In this document: positions 16,139 through 25,827 of the stretch, one piece after another
Layout of the letters: every line of letters begins with the position of its first letter
Numbering within the stretch: position 1 is the stretch's first letter
Assembly (NCBI RefSeq): GCF_001908185.1
Contig: NZ_LGHM01000094.1
Coordinates: forward strand, 1-43,024
DNA: 43,024 nt
Reading direction: 5' to 3'
Source of the DNA: Bradyrhizobium sp. AS23.2
Lineage (GTDB): Bacteria > Pseudomonadota > Alphaproteobacteria > Rhizobiales > Xanthobacteraceae
Program-made: the position numbers and the translations under genes
The notes under the pieces: generated by a model
Database searches by the model: none
Told to the model about the DNA's origin: nothing
Seen by the model: the letters and a program-made list of their open reading frames with translations, nothing else

Positions 16139-17014
16139 GTGAAGAAATCGCGCGGAACCCACCCGCCCGATCCATCGAGTGCTGCGGCGCGAGGATCGAA
16201 ACCCAAGGCTGTAAGGGCCGAGCGCACAGGACGGCGCGGCATCCAGTCGATCGAGATCGGCTTCAAGATCCTTGATTATCTGAGGACCGAGCCACGACCG
16301 GTCCCGCTCAAGATGATCGCCGCCAGCACGGGGATGTCGGCTGCGAACGTTCACTACTACCTGGTGAGTTTTCAGGCCGTCGGTATCGTTCGACAGGAGA
16401 CAGATACCGGGTGCTACGCTCTCGGTCCCTACGCGCTAAAGCTCGGCATGGCCGCTATCGAGCAGTTCGATGTCTTCACCGCAGCTCGCCCTGCAATGAC
16501 CGACCTTGCCACGACGATTGGCCACACGGTGTTTCTAGGTGTTTGGGGCAACCGCGGACCGACAATCATCTATCGTGTTGAAGGTGGCGCAAGCCGACCC
16601 ATTATTGAACTGCGTGTCGGCAGCGTGTTGAGCCTGTTGCGATCGGCCCTCGGACGAAACTTTCTCGCGCACCTGCCGCGATCAATTACTGAACAGATGC
16701 TTGACCAGGAGCTCAAGGAGGAGCTCTCGCGTCACGTAAGGGTCGACGACGCGCCAACGACCAAGTCCGAGGTCGAGGAAATGGTGGAGACAATACGCCG
16801 GGACGGCATCAGCCGCTGTCGCGACGCCCTTCTGCCCAACTTCACGTCCTTATCGGCGCCAATTTTCGATCAGGCTGGCTTCATGATCGCCGCCATCACG
16901 ATGATGGGGCCCATCGGCATACTCCACGACGATCTAAAGGGCCCTACCGCGACGTCACTTATCGCGCACGCCCGCGCTCTCTCCGCCACCGCAGGTTGGC
17001 AACCCAGGGACTGA
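16139..17014 (+). CDS. IclR-family transcriptional regulator
   Basis: Regulator of a nearby catabolic operon. The 291-residue protein has a basic disordered N-terminus, a winged helix-turn-helix at about 35-95 (SIEIGFKILDYL...PLKMIAASTGMSAANVHYYLVSF) and an IclR effector-binding GAF-like domain at about 105-285 (FTAARPAMTDLATTIGHTVFLGVWGN, SRCRDALLPNFTSLSAPIFDQAG). The start is a GTG with AAGGA seven bases upstream. Divergent from the MFS-nitrilase-flavin reductase operon with a 178-nt shared gap, it is the obvious candidate to sense the nitrile or its acid product. Confidence 0.9.
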   Translation: MKKSRGTHPPDPSSAAARGSKPKAVRAERTGRRGIQSIEIGFKILDYLRTEPRPVPLKMIAASTGMSAANVHYYLVSFQAVGIVRQETDTGCYALGPYALKLGMAAIEQFDVFTAARPAMTDLATTIGHTVFLGVWGNRGPTIIYRVEGGASRPIIELRVGSVLSLLRSALGRNFLAHLPRSITEQMLDQELKEELSRHVRVDDAPTTKSEVEEMVETIRRDGISRCRDALLPNFTSLSAPIFDQAGFMIAAITMMGPIGILHDDLKGPTATSLIAHARALSATAGWQPRD

Positions 17015-17084
17015 TTGACATTCGACGAGGCGTCGCATGTCGTCCGTTTCGACGCCCATACCGACTACGCGCCGCCGAACGCGG

Positions 17085-17363
17085 CTATGGGAGCCGCTCG
17101 ACCTTCGCCGCCATGTCGGGATAGCGGCTGACCCGGTAGGTCGCATTAGTGCACGTCAGAACCCAGACATCGTGATCCGGCTTGGACAGCTTCGCGTCAC
17201 GTACAGCTCGCTGTGCCTTGTCGCACGCAAACCCTTGTGTACGGATTTGGGCTGCGATCGTGTCTTTGGGAGTCTGGCCGGCAACGTTTGCGACAAACCC
17301 CAAAGGTCCGCCTGCCAACAGCAAAACCGTGAAAAGTGGAATGGTGAGCCGAAGCGACGTCAT
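17085..17363 (-). CDS. Small secreted hypothetical protein
   Basis: The 92-residue product begins with a signal peptide (MTSLRLTIPLFTVLLLAGGPLGFVANVAG, probable cleavage after residue 29) followed by a 60-residue mature part with two cysteines (FACDKA and LTCTNATYRV), likely a disulphide in the periplasm. No named domain is recognised; the pattern of a short Cys-containing periplasmic protein is frequent in Bradyrhizobium. GGAG lies about seven bases before the ATG. It is convergent with the IclR gene. Confidence 0.7.
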   Translation of the reverse strand: MTSLRLTIPLFTVLLLAGGPLGFVANVAGQTPKDTIAAQIRTQGFACDKAQRAVRDAKLSKPDHDVWVLTCTNATYRVSRYPDMAAKVERLP

Positions 17364-17734
17364 CTAACACTCCGCTAAGACGAATATCACACTCGTTGGG
17401 CAACAGCTGGATGTCGAAATCCTCGCCGCGCGCGTGGCTCGGATTGGATGCAAAGCCGTCTGCTGCCAATCCCTCTCATTTTGTCCTGAGGCGGACTCTC
17501 AGGACATTTTCCCGCCGCGGCTATGCAGATTCGGCAGGCGGCTTGGTCGGTTGCAGGGTGTGGCATTTGAGAGACAACTCGCCGATCAATTGCTTGGCGG
17601 CTCGCGATTTTGCCGATTTCGCATAGACGAACGATGGCGGTGCCAGCTTAGGTAGAACACAGCTGATTGAAGGTCTGCGCATGCCAGATCGTCGGGCAAT
17701 CGCAGAGGACCTTGGGTGCGTCAGGGGACGGCAA
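17364..17734. other. Intergenic stretch upstream of the MetA-type protein
   Basis: Apart from the hairpin at 17482-17510 nothing is supported. A minus frame at 17521-17682 (53 codons) and plus frames near 17396-17655 have no ribosome site and no recognisable product. Confidence 0.45.
17482..17510 (+). terminator. Intrinsic terminator-like hairpin
   Basis: TGTCCTGAG (17482-17490) and CTCAGGACA (17498-17506) form a perfect 9-bp stem with a 7-nt loop, followed by TTTT. No plus-strand gene ends just upstream, so it could stop antisense read-through from IclR, or mark a small unseen transcript. Confidence 0.55.
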
Positions 17735-18820
17735 ATGCGATACGCGAGGTCAGGGTCGAGGCCAGGTTGTTCGCGGCAGCTCTGTGTTGGAGTGATTGCC
17801 GGCCTGCTCCTGCTCCCAGCTGAAATTGCGCGCGCCGATGAAAGCGGCGTCAGCTTTTGGATACCCGGATTCTTTGGCAGCCTCGCCGCTGTGCCCGCGC
17901 AGGCCCCGGGATGGTCCATGACTTCGATGTATTATCATGACCAGGTCTCCGCCGGCGCTGATGTGGCGCGCGCGAGAGAATTCCAGATTAGGAACATTCC
18001 GGCGAATCTCACAGCCACCGTGAACGCGAACGTCAAAGCAACCGTGGATCTTGGATTGCTGGCCGGTACCTACACCTTCGAAACGCCGGTTTTGGGCGGT
18101 CAGGCCTCAGCCAGTCTGATGGGAGTCTACGGCTCCAACTCCACGTCGCTCGCGGGGTCGCTCACTGGAACATTGGCGACACCGGGCGGTGCGATACCCT
18201 TCTCGCGCGTCGACACCATCGATAGCTCGCTCATGGCATTCGGTGATTTGCTGCCAATGTTCCAGATGAAATGGAACGCCGGCGTTAACAACTACATGAC
18301 CTACGTCACCGGGGACATTCCTGTCGGGGCCTATCAGTCGAACCGTCTTGCAAATCTAGGGCTCGGGCACTGGGCGATCGATGCCGGCGGCGGCTACACC
18401 TATTTCGACCCAAAGACCGGGCATGAAGCCTCGGCGGTGCTCGGATTCACCTACAACTTCATCAATCCTGCCACCCAAGTTCAGAGCGGCGTCGACATGC
18501 ACCTGGACTGGGGCGCGTCGCAATTTCTGACCAAGCAGATTCAGGTCGGCCTCGTGGGTTACGTCTATCAGCAATTGGGCTGCGACAGCGGCTCCGGCGA
18601 TCGCGTCGGCTGCTTCCGGTCGCGGGTGGTCGGCGTCGGCCCGCAGTTCGGCTACATTGTCCCGCTCGGAGACAAGCTGCAGGGCTATTTCAATGTGAAA
18701 GCTTACGGCGAATTCGCCAACGAAAATCGGCCGGCAGGCTGGAACCTCTGGCTGACGTTCAATCTTTCGCCTGCGGCAGCAACACCGCCCACGTCGTCAA
18801 GGCCGATGTTCACGAAATAG
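17735..18820 (+). CDS. Outer-membrane transporter-like protein (MetA-pathway phenol degradation family)
   Basis: The 361-residue product has a signal peptide (MRYARSGSRPGCSRQLCVGVIAGLLLLPAEIARA) and then a beta-rich sequence with alternating hydrophobic residues, SFWIPGFFGSLAAVP at the start and a C-terminal strand WNLWLTFNLSP, as in the Phenol_MetA_deg outer-membrane family. Such proteins are thought to be channels for hydrophobic substrates and occur near aromatic-compound degradation genes. The ATG at 17735 has AGGGGA about seven bases upstream. An earlier ATG at 17681 would add 18 residues before the signal peptide and is less likely. A DUF4239 remnant and LssY_C gene follow on the same strand. 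Confidence 0.8.
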   Translation: MRYARSGSRPGCSRQLCVGVIAGLLLLPAEIARADESGVSFWIPGFFGSLAAVPAQAPGWSMTSMYYHDQVSAGADVARAREFQIRNIPANLTATVNANVKATVDLGLLAGTYTFETPVLGGQASASLMGVYGSNSTSLAGSLTGTLATPGGAIPFSRVDTIDSSLMAFGDLLPMFQMKWNAGVNNYMTYVTGDIPVGAYQSNRLANLGLGHWAIDAGGGYTYFDPKTGHEASAVLGFTYNFINPATQVQSGVDMHLDWGASQFLTKQIQVGLVGYVYQQLGCDSGSGDRVGCFRSRVVGVGPQFGYIVPLGDKLQGYFNVKAYGEFANENRPAGWNLWLTFNLSPAAATPPTSSRPMFTK

Positions 18821-18961
18821 AAGGCGGCAAAGCACAACCACGTCAGCGCTCTTAAGATCAAAAGACGACGCTTTGCTCGGAGGGAGGGGGCTGTTCTGGG
18901 AGTATCTGCCTGCCGCCACTAGGCGCGACTGAGTTGACAGGCGCCAAAATCGTGGAGCCGG

Positions 18962-19106
18962 AGCGGCCTGATCGTCTTCATTCTGCCCTTGGTCGTATCA
19001 ATCTCGTTTTTTCTCATCGCGGATCTCGATAGTCCTCGCGGGGGGTGCTATCCGCGTGCATCCGCAGAATCTGCTGGCCGCGTCGCAATCCATGAAGGCG
19101 CCGTAG
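18962..19106 (+). pseudogene. C-terminal remnant of a DUF4239 (bestrophin-like) membrane protein
   Basis: Frame 1 reads SGLIVFILPLVVSISFFLIA then DLDSPRGG. After one extra G in the six-G run 19040-19045, the next frame reads AIRVHPQNLLAASQSMKAP and stops at 19104-19106. A hydrophobic helix followed by DLDSPxGG and IRVxPxxL is the usual C-terminus of DUF4239 proteins. Only about 45 residues remain; an in-frame stop at 18935-18937 precedes them and nothing upstream to 18821 resembles the rest. The fragment was probably left after deletion of a gene between the MetA-type and LssY_C genes. Confidence 0.55.
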
Positions 19107-19173
19107 CTCGCACGCACGCTGGCCCCGGATTCAAGCTCCGAGTGAAGCGAGGTGAACCAGACAGGATACAGCG

Positions 19174-19977
19174 ATGAAGCAGATTGCCGGTAAGCGACGA
19201 TGGGGAATTGTTCTCGTGGGAGTGGCGATCGCCTATCTCTTGCTTGCCTATGTGATACTGCCGGCCTTGTGGAGCCATCACGAACGCGAGCCGGGTCTGG
19301 CTTCCTTGCCGATGGTGACACGGACGGCGAGCGGCATTCCCGGCGATGCGCTGAATGTCGGACTGGTCGGCAGCAGGGAAGATGTGCTTCGCGCCATGCA
19401 TGCAGCAGGCTGGTTTCCAGCCGATCCGATTACATTGCGATCGAGTATCGAGATCGTTGGCAGCGTGGTGCTCGACCGGCCATACCGCGATGCACCCGTG
19501 AGTCCGCTCTACTTCGAGGGAAAGAAGGAAGAGCTCGCCTTCGAGAAGCCCGACGGCAGAAGTGCGGACCGGCGCCACCACGTCCGATTCTGGCAAGTCC
19601 TGAACAAGGGGACGGATGGCCGTCCGGTCTGGCTTGGATCGGTAACGTTCGACCGTGGGGTCGGTCTGAGCCACGACACCGGGCAGGTCACTCATCATAT
19701 TGCACCCAATATCGATGCCGAGCGCGACCTCCTGATGCAGGATTTGCGCGAAGCCGGCATGGTTCAGAACTTCTTCCAGGTTTCGGGAACGGGGCCCACG
19801 CTATTGGGTCGAAATGGGGAGGGTGATCCGTACTACACGGACGGAGAGATCGACGTTGCCACGCTGGTGGTCGATGGCGAGAGGCGAACGCAGCCGCCGC
19901 TGATCGTGCCTCCACCGCCGGTCATCGCGATCAAGGACGAAATCTGGCACGGCGTCAGCAACGCAATCGGTCAGTAG
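19174..19977 (+). CDS. LssY C-terminal domain protein
   Basis: The 267-residue protein has one N-terminal transmembrane helix (about residues 10-32, WGIVLVGVAIAYLLLAYVILPALW) and then the LssY_C domain in the periplasm (about 55-215): NVGLVGSREDVLRAMHAAGWFPADP, SPLYFEGKKEELAFEKPDG, SADRRHHVRFW and FDRGVGLSHDTGQVTHHIAPNIDAERD are all family signatures. In Legionella the domain is part of a type II secretion-linked gene set, but its activity is unknown. AGGA lies about seven bases before the ATG. It converges on the octaheme cytochrome gene. Confidence 0.85.
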   Translation: MKQIAGKRRWGIVLVGVAIAYLLLAYVILPALWSHHEREPGLASLPMVTRTASGIPGDALNVGLVGSREDVLRAMHAAGWFPADPITLRSSIEIVGSVVLDRPYRDAPVSPLYFEGKKEELAFEKPDGRSADRRHHVRFWQVLNKGTDGRPVWLGSVTFDRGVGLSHDTGQVTHHIAPNIDAERDLLMQDLREAGMVQNFFQVSGTGPTLLGRNGEGDPYYTDGEIDVATLVVDGERRTQPPLIVPPPPVIAIKDEIWHGVSNAIGQ

Positions 19978-20053
19978 CCGCTGCTGCGGACGCCATCCAG
20001 ATTCACGAGCTGTGGTCATAGCCGTCGAGATGGCGAGTTCGCCTGTTCGGGAA

Positions 20054-22519
20054 CTATCGCTTCGATCGCGCACGAAGATCGCCAGTGAGGCGCGTTATCT
20101 CCCGGTCGTTCGGCGCAATACGGGAGAGCTGCTCGGCATATTCGAGGGCGGTTCCGATATCTCCGGCGTCGCGGCTGTATGCCACGAGGGCAAGCAGGGT
20201 TTCGCGATCGCCAGGATGACGAGACAAGTTCTCCTTTAGGGCTGTCATCGACTCGTCCATGCGACCCGAGGAATGCAACGCCACACCGTAGACATAGGCA
20301 TAGTGCGACCGGCCAGGTTCGAGCTCGGTTGCCGTGCGAAATTCCGCGAGCGCATCATCCGGCCGTTTCTCGCGGATCAGGGTGAGTCCGAGCGCGTGGT
20401 GTAGCCCGGCGTCGGGACGCGAGATTTGGATCGTGGTTCTTAGAACGCGTTCTCCATCTTCGTTCCTGCCAAGTTGGCGGTACAAGTCAGAAAGATTGAT
20501 CGCCCCCGGCGCATATTGCGAGCTGAGCCGCAACGCCGCCTTGTATTCCTCCTCGGCAGCGCTTGTGAGGCCGCGGCGGACGTAAAAAGTGCCAAGCGAT
20601 GTCCGGGCTTCGGGTCGATCCGAATTGAATTTCTGTGCAGCGACGAACTCGGCCGCTGCCCGATCGAAAGCGGTGCGGTCGGACGAAGGTTGGTTAGCGG
20701 TCGGGACGGCGGCCAGGACGGACACTGCTCGGATACGAACACCTCGGCTCGAATCGGAAAGAAGGGGCGAGACCAGCGACCAGTTTCTGTTACCTGGGAG
20801 GCCGTCGATCATGTCGAGAGCTCCAATCCGCACGAGCGGATCTGGATCGATCAACCCTTTGCGGGCGAGTTCGATATTGCCCGGCGAAACGCGTGATTGC
20901 ATTTCGCTGAGAGCGCTCGCTCGTGCGATCGCCGGCGCGGTTGGGCTGGCCGCGACCAATTCCAGCAGCGCCGCTGCGTCAGGGCGGTTGGTCCAGGACG
21001 CCTGGAATGCCTCGGCGTAATCCTGAAACCCCTTGCGGGCCGGGCCATGCCAGTGCGCGACAGCGTCGGCCGCCCATTGTGCCGATTTGTCGGTGTGACA
21101 ATCGTTGCAGGCGTTCGGCGTGCCCAGCTTGACTGACAGATCCGGTCTCGGGATACGAAGGCTGTGATCGTGCCGCTTGTCGATGATCATGTAGGTGCTT
21201 ACCGGCATGTGACATGCTGCGCAGGTGACTTTGGGCGTGGCGCCGTCGTGATGCGTGTGTGAAGCAACGTCATATTTTTCGGAGGCGTGACATTGCAGGC
21301 ATACGCCGCCGCCTGGCGCTCGTAGCTTGGCAGTGTGTGGCTCGTGACAGTCGCTGCAGGTAACGCCGGCCGCGAACATCCTGCTTTGCTTGAACGAGCC
21401 GTAATTATAAACCTCGTCGCGCATTTGCCCGTCGGCGTGGTAGAGCCCGCGAGCGAGGAGGGAGACGGTGTGAGTGTCCGACAAGGGCTCTCCCGGCACC
21501 CATTCCTCGGAAAACTGGCCGCGCCGCGCATGGCAGAGACCGCAAGTCTCGACTTCTCTTCGCGTCGTTGCTGGAGTGATGCTGCGTTGCGGATTGCCGG
21601 TCTTGGGATCGTGCTGCCAGGTGACACCGTCCCGTTCGTTCAAAAGTACCGCGAGGCCCTTGCGTGGGTCCTTGTCTCTTGCGAACCAGCTCTCCTGACT
21701 GCGTGCCCAGTCGACGTGTTGGGATCCCCTGCCATGACACGCCTCGCAGCCGACACTGATTTCGGTCCATGTGGTGCGGAATCGATCGTTGGCCGCGTCA
21801 TAGTTCTTTTGCACGCCGGTCGAATGGCACTCGGCGCACATGAAATTCCAATTCTGGTTGAGCTTGGTCCAATGCAGCACATCATCGTGCTTGATCTGCT
21901 CGTCGGGATAAAGATGAAACCATCTCTGCCCGCCCTGATCCTTCGGCCGGCTGTCCCAGGCGATTGAAAGCGCCTGGATACGACCATCGGGGAATTCGAT
22001 CAGATATTGCTGGAGGGGGTCGATGCCAAACGTATACTTCACCTCGAAGATCGCAAGCCTGCCGTCGGGGCCGTCGGTTTCGACGAAGAACTTGCCGTCC
22101 CTCGTGAAAAATCTCGAGCGGACGTCGTGGTAGTCAAAGCTGGCATTCTCGAAATCACCGAGTACGTACGCCGTACTGGCATGCTGCATCGCATGCTTGT
22201 GCTGAGATGTCTGCCACCCTGCCGCTTGGGCGTGATGGCAGCCGGCGCAGACCTCGCTGCCGACGTAGTTCGGCGAAGCCGTCGCAGTTTGCGCACGCAG
22301 CGCTCTCGACACGCCTGACTCGTCTCTCACAACAAACAAGGAGCCTAAACCACCCAAAGCGACAACCACGATTGCCGCAAGTACTGCAATGCGCCGCGAC
22401 GATTTTCGAAGCCGGGCAGGTACGATGCTCGGCGCGTCGGCTCGCGCGTTCGCGATGCTTCCGGTGGGTACCGGTTTGGCAGGCCGCCTCTTGTCGGATC
22501 GCCCTTTGTTTCGCGACAC
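20054..22519 (-). CDS. Octaheme cytochrome c with TPR tail
   Basis: Exported multiheme electron carrier or oxidoreductase, 821 residues, GTG start. A basic cytoplasmic N-terminus and one membrane anchor (about residues 42-64) precede eight CxxCH heme sites at 91, 228, 258, 326, 388, 407, 433 and 471. Residues about 500-620 contain HEAT-like repeats (LIDPDPLVRIGALDMI, SSRGVRIRAVSVLAAV), and about 640-815 holds TPR repeats (RPEARTSLGTFYVRRGLTSAAEEEYKAAL and later copies). The first heme follows the signature YVGSEVCAGCH. The fixed order (heme domain, then protein-interaction repeats) is known in the multiheme/TPR family, whose substrates are mostly unknown. It is downstream of the arylsulfatase on the same strand with a 269-nt gap, so may be separately transcribed. 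Confidence 0.9.
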   Translation of the reverse strand: MSRNKGRSDKRRPAKPVPTGSIANARADAPSIVPARLRKSSRRIAVLAAIVVVALGGLGSLFVVRDESGVSRALRAQTATASPNYVGSEVCAGCHHAQAAGWQTSQHKHAMQHASTAYVLGDFENASFDYHDVRSRFFTRDGKFFVETDGPDGRLAIFEVKYTFGIDPLQQYLIEFPDGRIQALSIAWDSRPKDQGGQRWFHLYPDEQIKHDDVLHWTKLNQNWNFMCAECHSTGVQKNYDAANDRFRTTWTEISVGCEACHGRGSQHVDWARSQESWFARDKDPRKGLAVLLNERDGVTWQHDPKTGNPQRSITPATTRREVETCGLCHARRGQFSEEWVPGEPLSDTHTVSLLARGLYHADGQMRDEVYNYGSFKQSRMFAAGVTCSDCHEPHTAKLRAPGGGVCLQCHASEKYDVASHTHHDGATPKVTCAACHMPVSTYMIIDKRHDHSLRIPRPDLSVKLGTPNACNDCHTDKSAQWAADAVAHWHGPARKGFQDYAEAFQASWTNRPDAAALLELVAASPTAPAIARASALSEMQSRVSPGNIELARKGLIDPDPLVRIGALDMIDGLPGNRNWSLVSPLLSDSSRGVRIRAVSVLAAVPTANQPSSDRTAFDRAAAEFVAAQKFNSDRPEARTSLGTFYVRRGLTSAAEEEYKAALRLSSQYAPGAINLSDLYRQLGRNEDGERVLRTTIQISRPDAGLHHALGLTLIREKRPDDALAEFRTATELEPGRSHYAYVYGVALHSSGRMDESMTALKENLSRHPGDRETLLALVAYSRDAGDIGTALEYAEQLSRIAPNDREITRLTGDLRARSKR

Positions 22520-22738
22520 TAGCTACGCCCGCTGGACCTCTCGATTCCAGAGGTTAAGGATGACCGCTGCGACCAGCGCCGACTATGCAAGTTCGGCAAG
22601 CTGCGTCCGTGAAGGCTCTTAAATATCTACTACATCCCGGCCTTGCAGGTTAGCGCCGCGCGTATGTGATCGTCATGAGCCACTCCTTGCATTCACCGCC
22701 AAGGCAATGTGTCAGGTTCGCGCTCGCCATCGCAGGAT

Positions 22739-22758
22739 GGACGCCCCGTGGGGCGTCC
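22739..22758 (-). terminator. Hairpin after the arylsulfatase
   Basis: GGACGCCC and GGGCGTCC form an 8-9 bp stem with a 2-4 nt loop, 30 nt after the arylsulfatase stop. No U tract follows on the minus strand, so termination would be partial. Confidence 0.45.
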
Positions 22759-22788
22759 GCCTGATCACATCATGCCCACTTCGCGTGG

Positions 22789-24505
22789 CTAGTCGCTTGC
22801 CTTGCTGGCGTTGGCCTTTTTGACCTCATCGAGCACCCCTGAGAGGTTGTAGCTCTCCGGCGCCTGCAGCGGCGGGAATTTCTCGTACGTCGTCAGGTGC
22901 CCCAACCAGAGCTGCTGGCCGATGGGCAACAGGTTCCAGTCATATAGGAAGGCGGTCGTCGGGCCGCCGAGCGCTCCTCCGATGCTGAGTGCCGTCTTCT
23001 GGTCGATGCCGACCGCCTGCTCGAACGGATCACGCTTGATGTTCTGGACGAGCGTGAAGTGGAACGGGACGAGCGGCATGATCCAGCCGGCCGGCCCGGG
23101 TTGCGACATGGTGTAGTACATCTTCCAGTTCTTGTAGCGGACCGCGGACGGGGTCGCGCCCGAGAAATAGAAGAAGTGGTCGCGCGCCGACTTCTCAGAC
23201 TTACCTTCGAGGTAGTCGCGCTGGTCGAAGCCATCGAGGGTCGTCTTGACGATGCCGGGATACTGGCCGGCCTCGATCTGCTTCTTCAGCCCGTCGCCCG
23301 AGGGCCCGCCGGCGATGTCAACGATGGTAGGCACCCAGTCGAGCGCGGCGAACAGCTGGTTCTTCACCGTGCCCGGCTTGATATGCCCCGGCCACCGGAC
23401 GACGAGCGGGGCGCGGTAGCCGCCTTCCCACGCCTCGCCTTTCTGGCCCTTGAACGGGGTCACGCCGCCATCCGGGAAGGTGATCGCCTCGGCACCGTTG
23501 TCGGTGGTGAACACGACGATGGTATTGTCGGTCTGCCCCATGTCGTCGAGCTTCTTCAGCACGAGACCGATATTGTCGTCGAGCTGCTTCATGCCGGCTT
23601 CGTTGATACCCCAATCCTTGCCGCCCTGTTCGCCCATCATAGCCTCGTACTTCGGCGGCAGCACGGTCGTGATGTGCATGCGCGCCGGGTTGTACCAAAC
23701 GAAGAAGGGCTTGTTGGTCTTCTTCGGATCGTTGCGATCGAGGAAGTCGATCACCTTGGTCGAAATTTCTTCATCGACCGTCTTCGAGCGTTCCAGTGTC
23801 AGTGGGCCTTCGTCACTGCACATCTGGTTCTTGCCCGTGCCGTCCGGGGACTTGCACGACAGCATGTTGCGCGGGGGGCGTCAGACAAACTGTGGTCTTG
23901 GGATCGACCGCGCCGGGCACTTCCGGTATGCCGGGGATCGGCGTGTTCTTGCAGGGCGGCGCGACGGTCTGCTGCAGTGGCGTCTTGTTGATGTCGGGGA
24001 AGCTCACACCTTGCATCGCGTCGAGGTGATAAAGATAGCCCCAATACTCCTGGAAGCCATGCGCCGTTGGCAGCGCCTCGGTGTGATCGCCTAGATGGTT
24101 CTTGCCGAACTCGCCCGTGGTGTAGCCGAGATCGAGCAGGAACTGGGCGAGCGCCGGTGTGCCGGGCCGCAGGTAGGACGGGCTGCCAGGCAGTTGCGGC
24201 GGGATCATGCCGGTGCGCAGCGGGTACATGCCGGTGAAGAATGCATTGCGGCCGGAGGTGCAGCTCTGCATGGCGACATAGTCCATGAAGATTGCGCCTT
24301 CGTTGCCTATGCGATCGATGCTGGGTGTTTCGCCGACCATCAGTCCTCGGTGGTAGATGCTCGGTTGCATCCATCCTATGTCATCGCCCATGATGAAGAG
24401 GATGTTGGGTTTCGATCCTTGCTGGGCTGAGGCAGGAAGACTTGCCATTGTCGCTGCGGTACTGAGCACGACAACGGCGCCCCAGAATATTCTGAACATG
24501 CGCAT
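22789..24505 (-). CDS. Periplasmic arylsulfatase (frameshifted in this sequence)
   Basis: Formylglycine-dependent sulfatase that releases sulfate from sulfate esters. Residues 1-27 are a signal peptide (cut after ASLPASA). The metal site begins NILFIMGDDIG (Asp41/Asp42); the formylglycine motif is SCTSGR with Cys82 and Arg86, the CxSxR variant of CxPxR; GKNHLGD (Lys134, His136) and TTDNGAEA in the second half complete the active site. The frame breaks in a six-G run on the plus strand (23873-23878): LTP should continue PRNMLSCKSPDG. Removing one base joins two open frames into about 570 codons, normal for the family. GAGGA is ten bases before the ATG. A real null mutation or a sequence error are both possible. 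Two AraC regulators are upstream on the same strand. Confidence 0.88.
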
Positions 24506-24657
24506 GGTTTGCTTTCCTCAGGTGTCGGCTGCTGAGACCCGGGCCGCAGCCTTCGCCCCGATCCACCCATCCAGCCTTGCCGACCCACGCAAATTGCGTT
24601 TCGGGCAACCAGCCGGAGGCCTCGCCCTGGCAAATTGGGCGAAGCGCCCTCGATGGG

Positions 24658-25629
24658 CTATGCACCTTCGGCAGATTTCGCCGACGGCAGCGGCTCGCGT
24701 TCCAGTGTGGTGGACGGTGTTTCTCCGAACGTGGTTCGGTAGTTCACCGCAAAGCGGCCAAGCTCCACGAATTGATGTTTCTGGGCTATCTCCGTAACGC
24801 TCGTGGTCGAAGCATCAGCGCGTTGCAGCGCAGAGCGAGCCTTGTTCAATCGTTGCAACAAGAGATATCGCGTGGGACTGACGCCGAGGAAATCCGCGCA
24901 ACACATCCGCAGAGTCCGCTCTGGCACGCCGACTTCTGAACACAATGCGGGCAATCTGACTTTCCGGTCGAGGCATCTTGGGAGCGCTTCTTCGAAGCGG
25001 GCCATGATGGCAGCGTGGTTGTGCCTCTTTCTGGAATTGTCATTCGCCCCGTCGGCGTCCAGGAGATGTACGATCGTGTGAAACATTTCCTGTTCCAGCG
25101 CTCTTGCCACCTCGGGACGCTCGATCAAGCGTGTTCTGGCATCCGCCATTTGGCGGGCTTGCTTGAAAATACGCTGAAATCTCGTCACCTCTGCACGCGG
25201 GAGGCGAAGTATTCTGCTCGCATGCGGCGACGGGATCGGCCATCCGTTCAATGCTTCGCTGCAATCCGTCAGGTGTTGGGGAGATATTGAGATCAAGCCC
25301 CATTCGCACTCACGGCCGGATCGCTGATGCATGCTCTTTCCAAGACCGTGCAAGACAATGTCGCGGTTTCCGAGCGGAGATCCGTCAATTATCGGAGACA
25401 TCCTACCCACCGGAAATGACAGGAATAACCGCTTGAGGGATAACGAAATATGGGCAATGCGCGGGAGGCTTTCGTGACACCAGCGAACCTCCAAATGCTC
25501 CAATTTCAGCTGTGTCAGCTTTGCGCTGAAATCACCGGCACCTGTTATCGTGAGCTTGACGCTCGCATCGCGAAATCCGGCTGCGTAGCGGTCGGGATCA
25601 TTAAAGGTGAATGTACGGCCTTGTGCCAT
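24658..25629 (-). CDS. AraC-family transcriptional regulator 1
   Basis: The 323-residue protein has a divergent N-terminal sensor half without a named domain and a C-terminal AraC DNA-binding domain at about 210-315 with two helix-turn-helices (LPALCSEVGVPERTLRMCCADFLGVSPTRYLLLQRLNKARSAL, then TSVTEIAQKHQFVELGRFAVNYRTTFGETPSTTL). It is 152 nt upstream of the arylsulfatase on the same strand and probably controls it. The next gene upstream is a paralogue with the same layout. The sequence QFVELGRF replaces the common GFxxxSxF pattern, a feature that both copies share. Confidence 0.88.
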   Translation of the reverse strand: MAQGRTFTFNDPDRYAAGFRDASVKLTITGAGDFSAKLTQLKLEHLEVRWCHESLPRIAHISLSLKRLFLSFPVGRMSPIIDGSPLGNRDIVLHGLGKSMHQRSGRECEWGLISISPQHLTDCSEALNGWPIPSPHASRILRLPRAEVTRFQRIFKQARQMADARTRLIERPEVARALEQEMFHTIVHLLDADGANDNSRKRHNHAAIMARFEEALPRCLDRKVRLPALCSEVGVPERTLRMCCADFLGVSPTRYLLLQRLNKARSALQRADASTTSVTEIAQKHQFVELGRFAVNYRTTFGETPSTTLEREPLPSAKSAEGA

Positions 25630-25827
25630 AAGCCTGTCCCGCGAGCCGGCGGACAGCTGGCGGCCGGCTCAGGCTTCCACGTCTCGCCCTGGCACCCAGC
25701 ATTCAGCAATTGACCGGCCTTGGATATGCGGATTCGGAAGGGCGATGATCAATCGTGATTTCCGGGATTGTGCAAATCCGGCGAAGTCCTTCCGACATCG
25801 CGCGCGCCGACAGGATGTTTCGGTGCG

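Noticed and set aside
17521..17682. Possible 53-residue minus-strand protein
   Set aside because: No ribosome site, no recognisable sequence, and its ATG overlaps another possible ATG on the plus strand.
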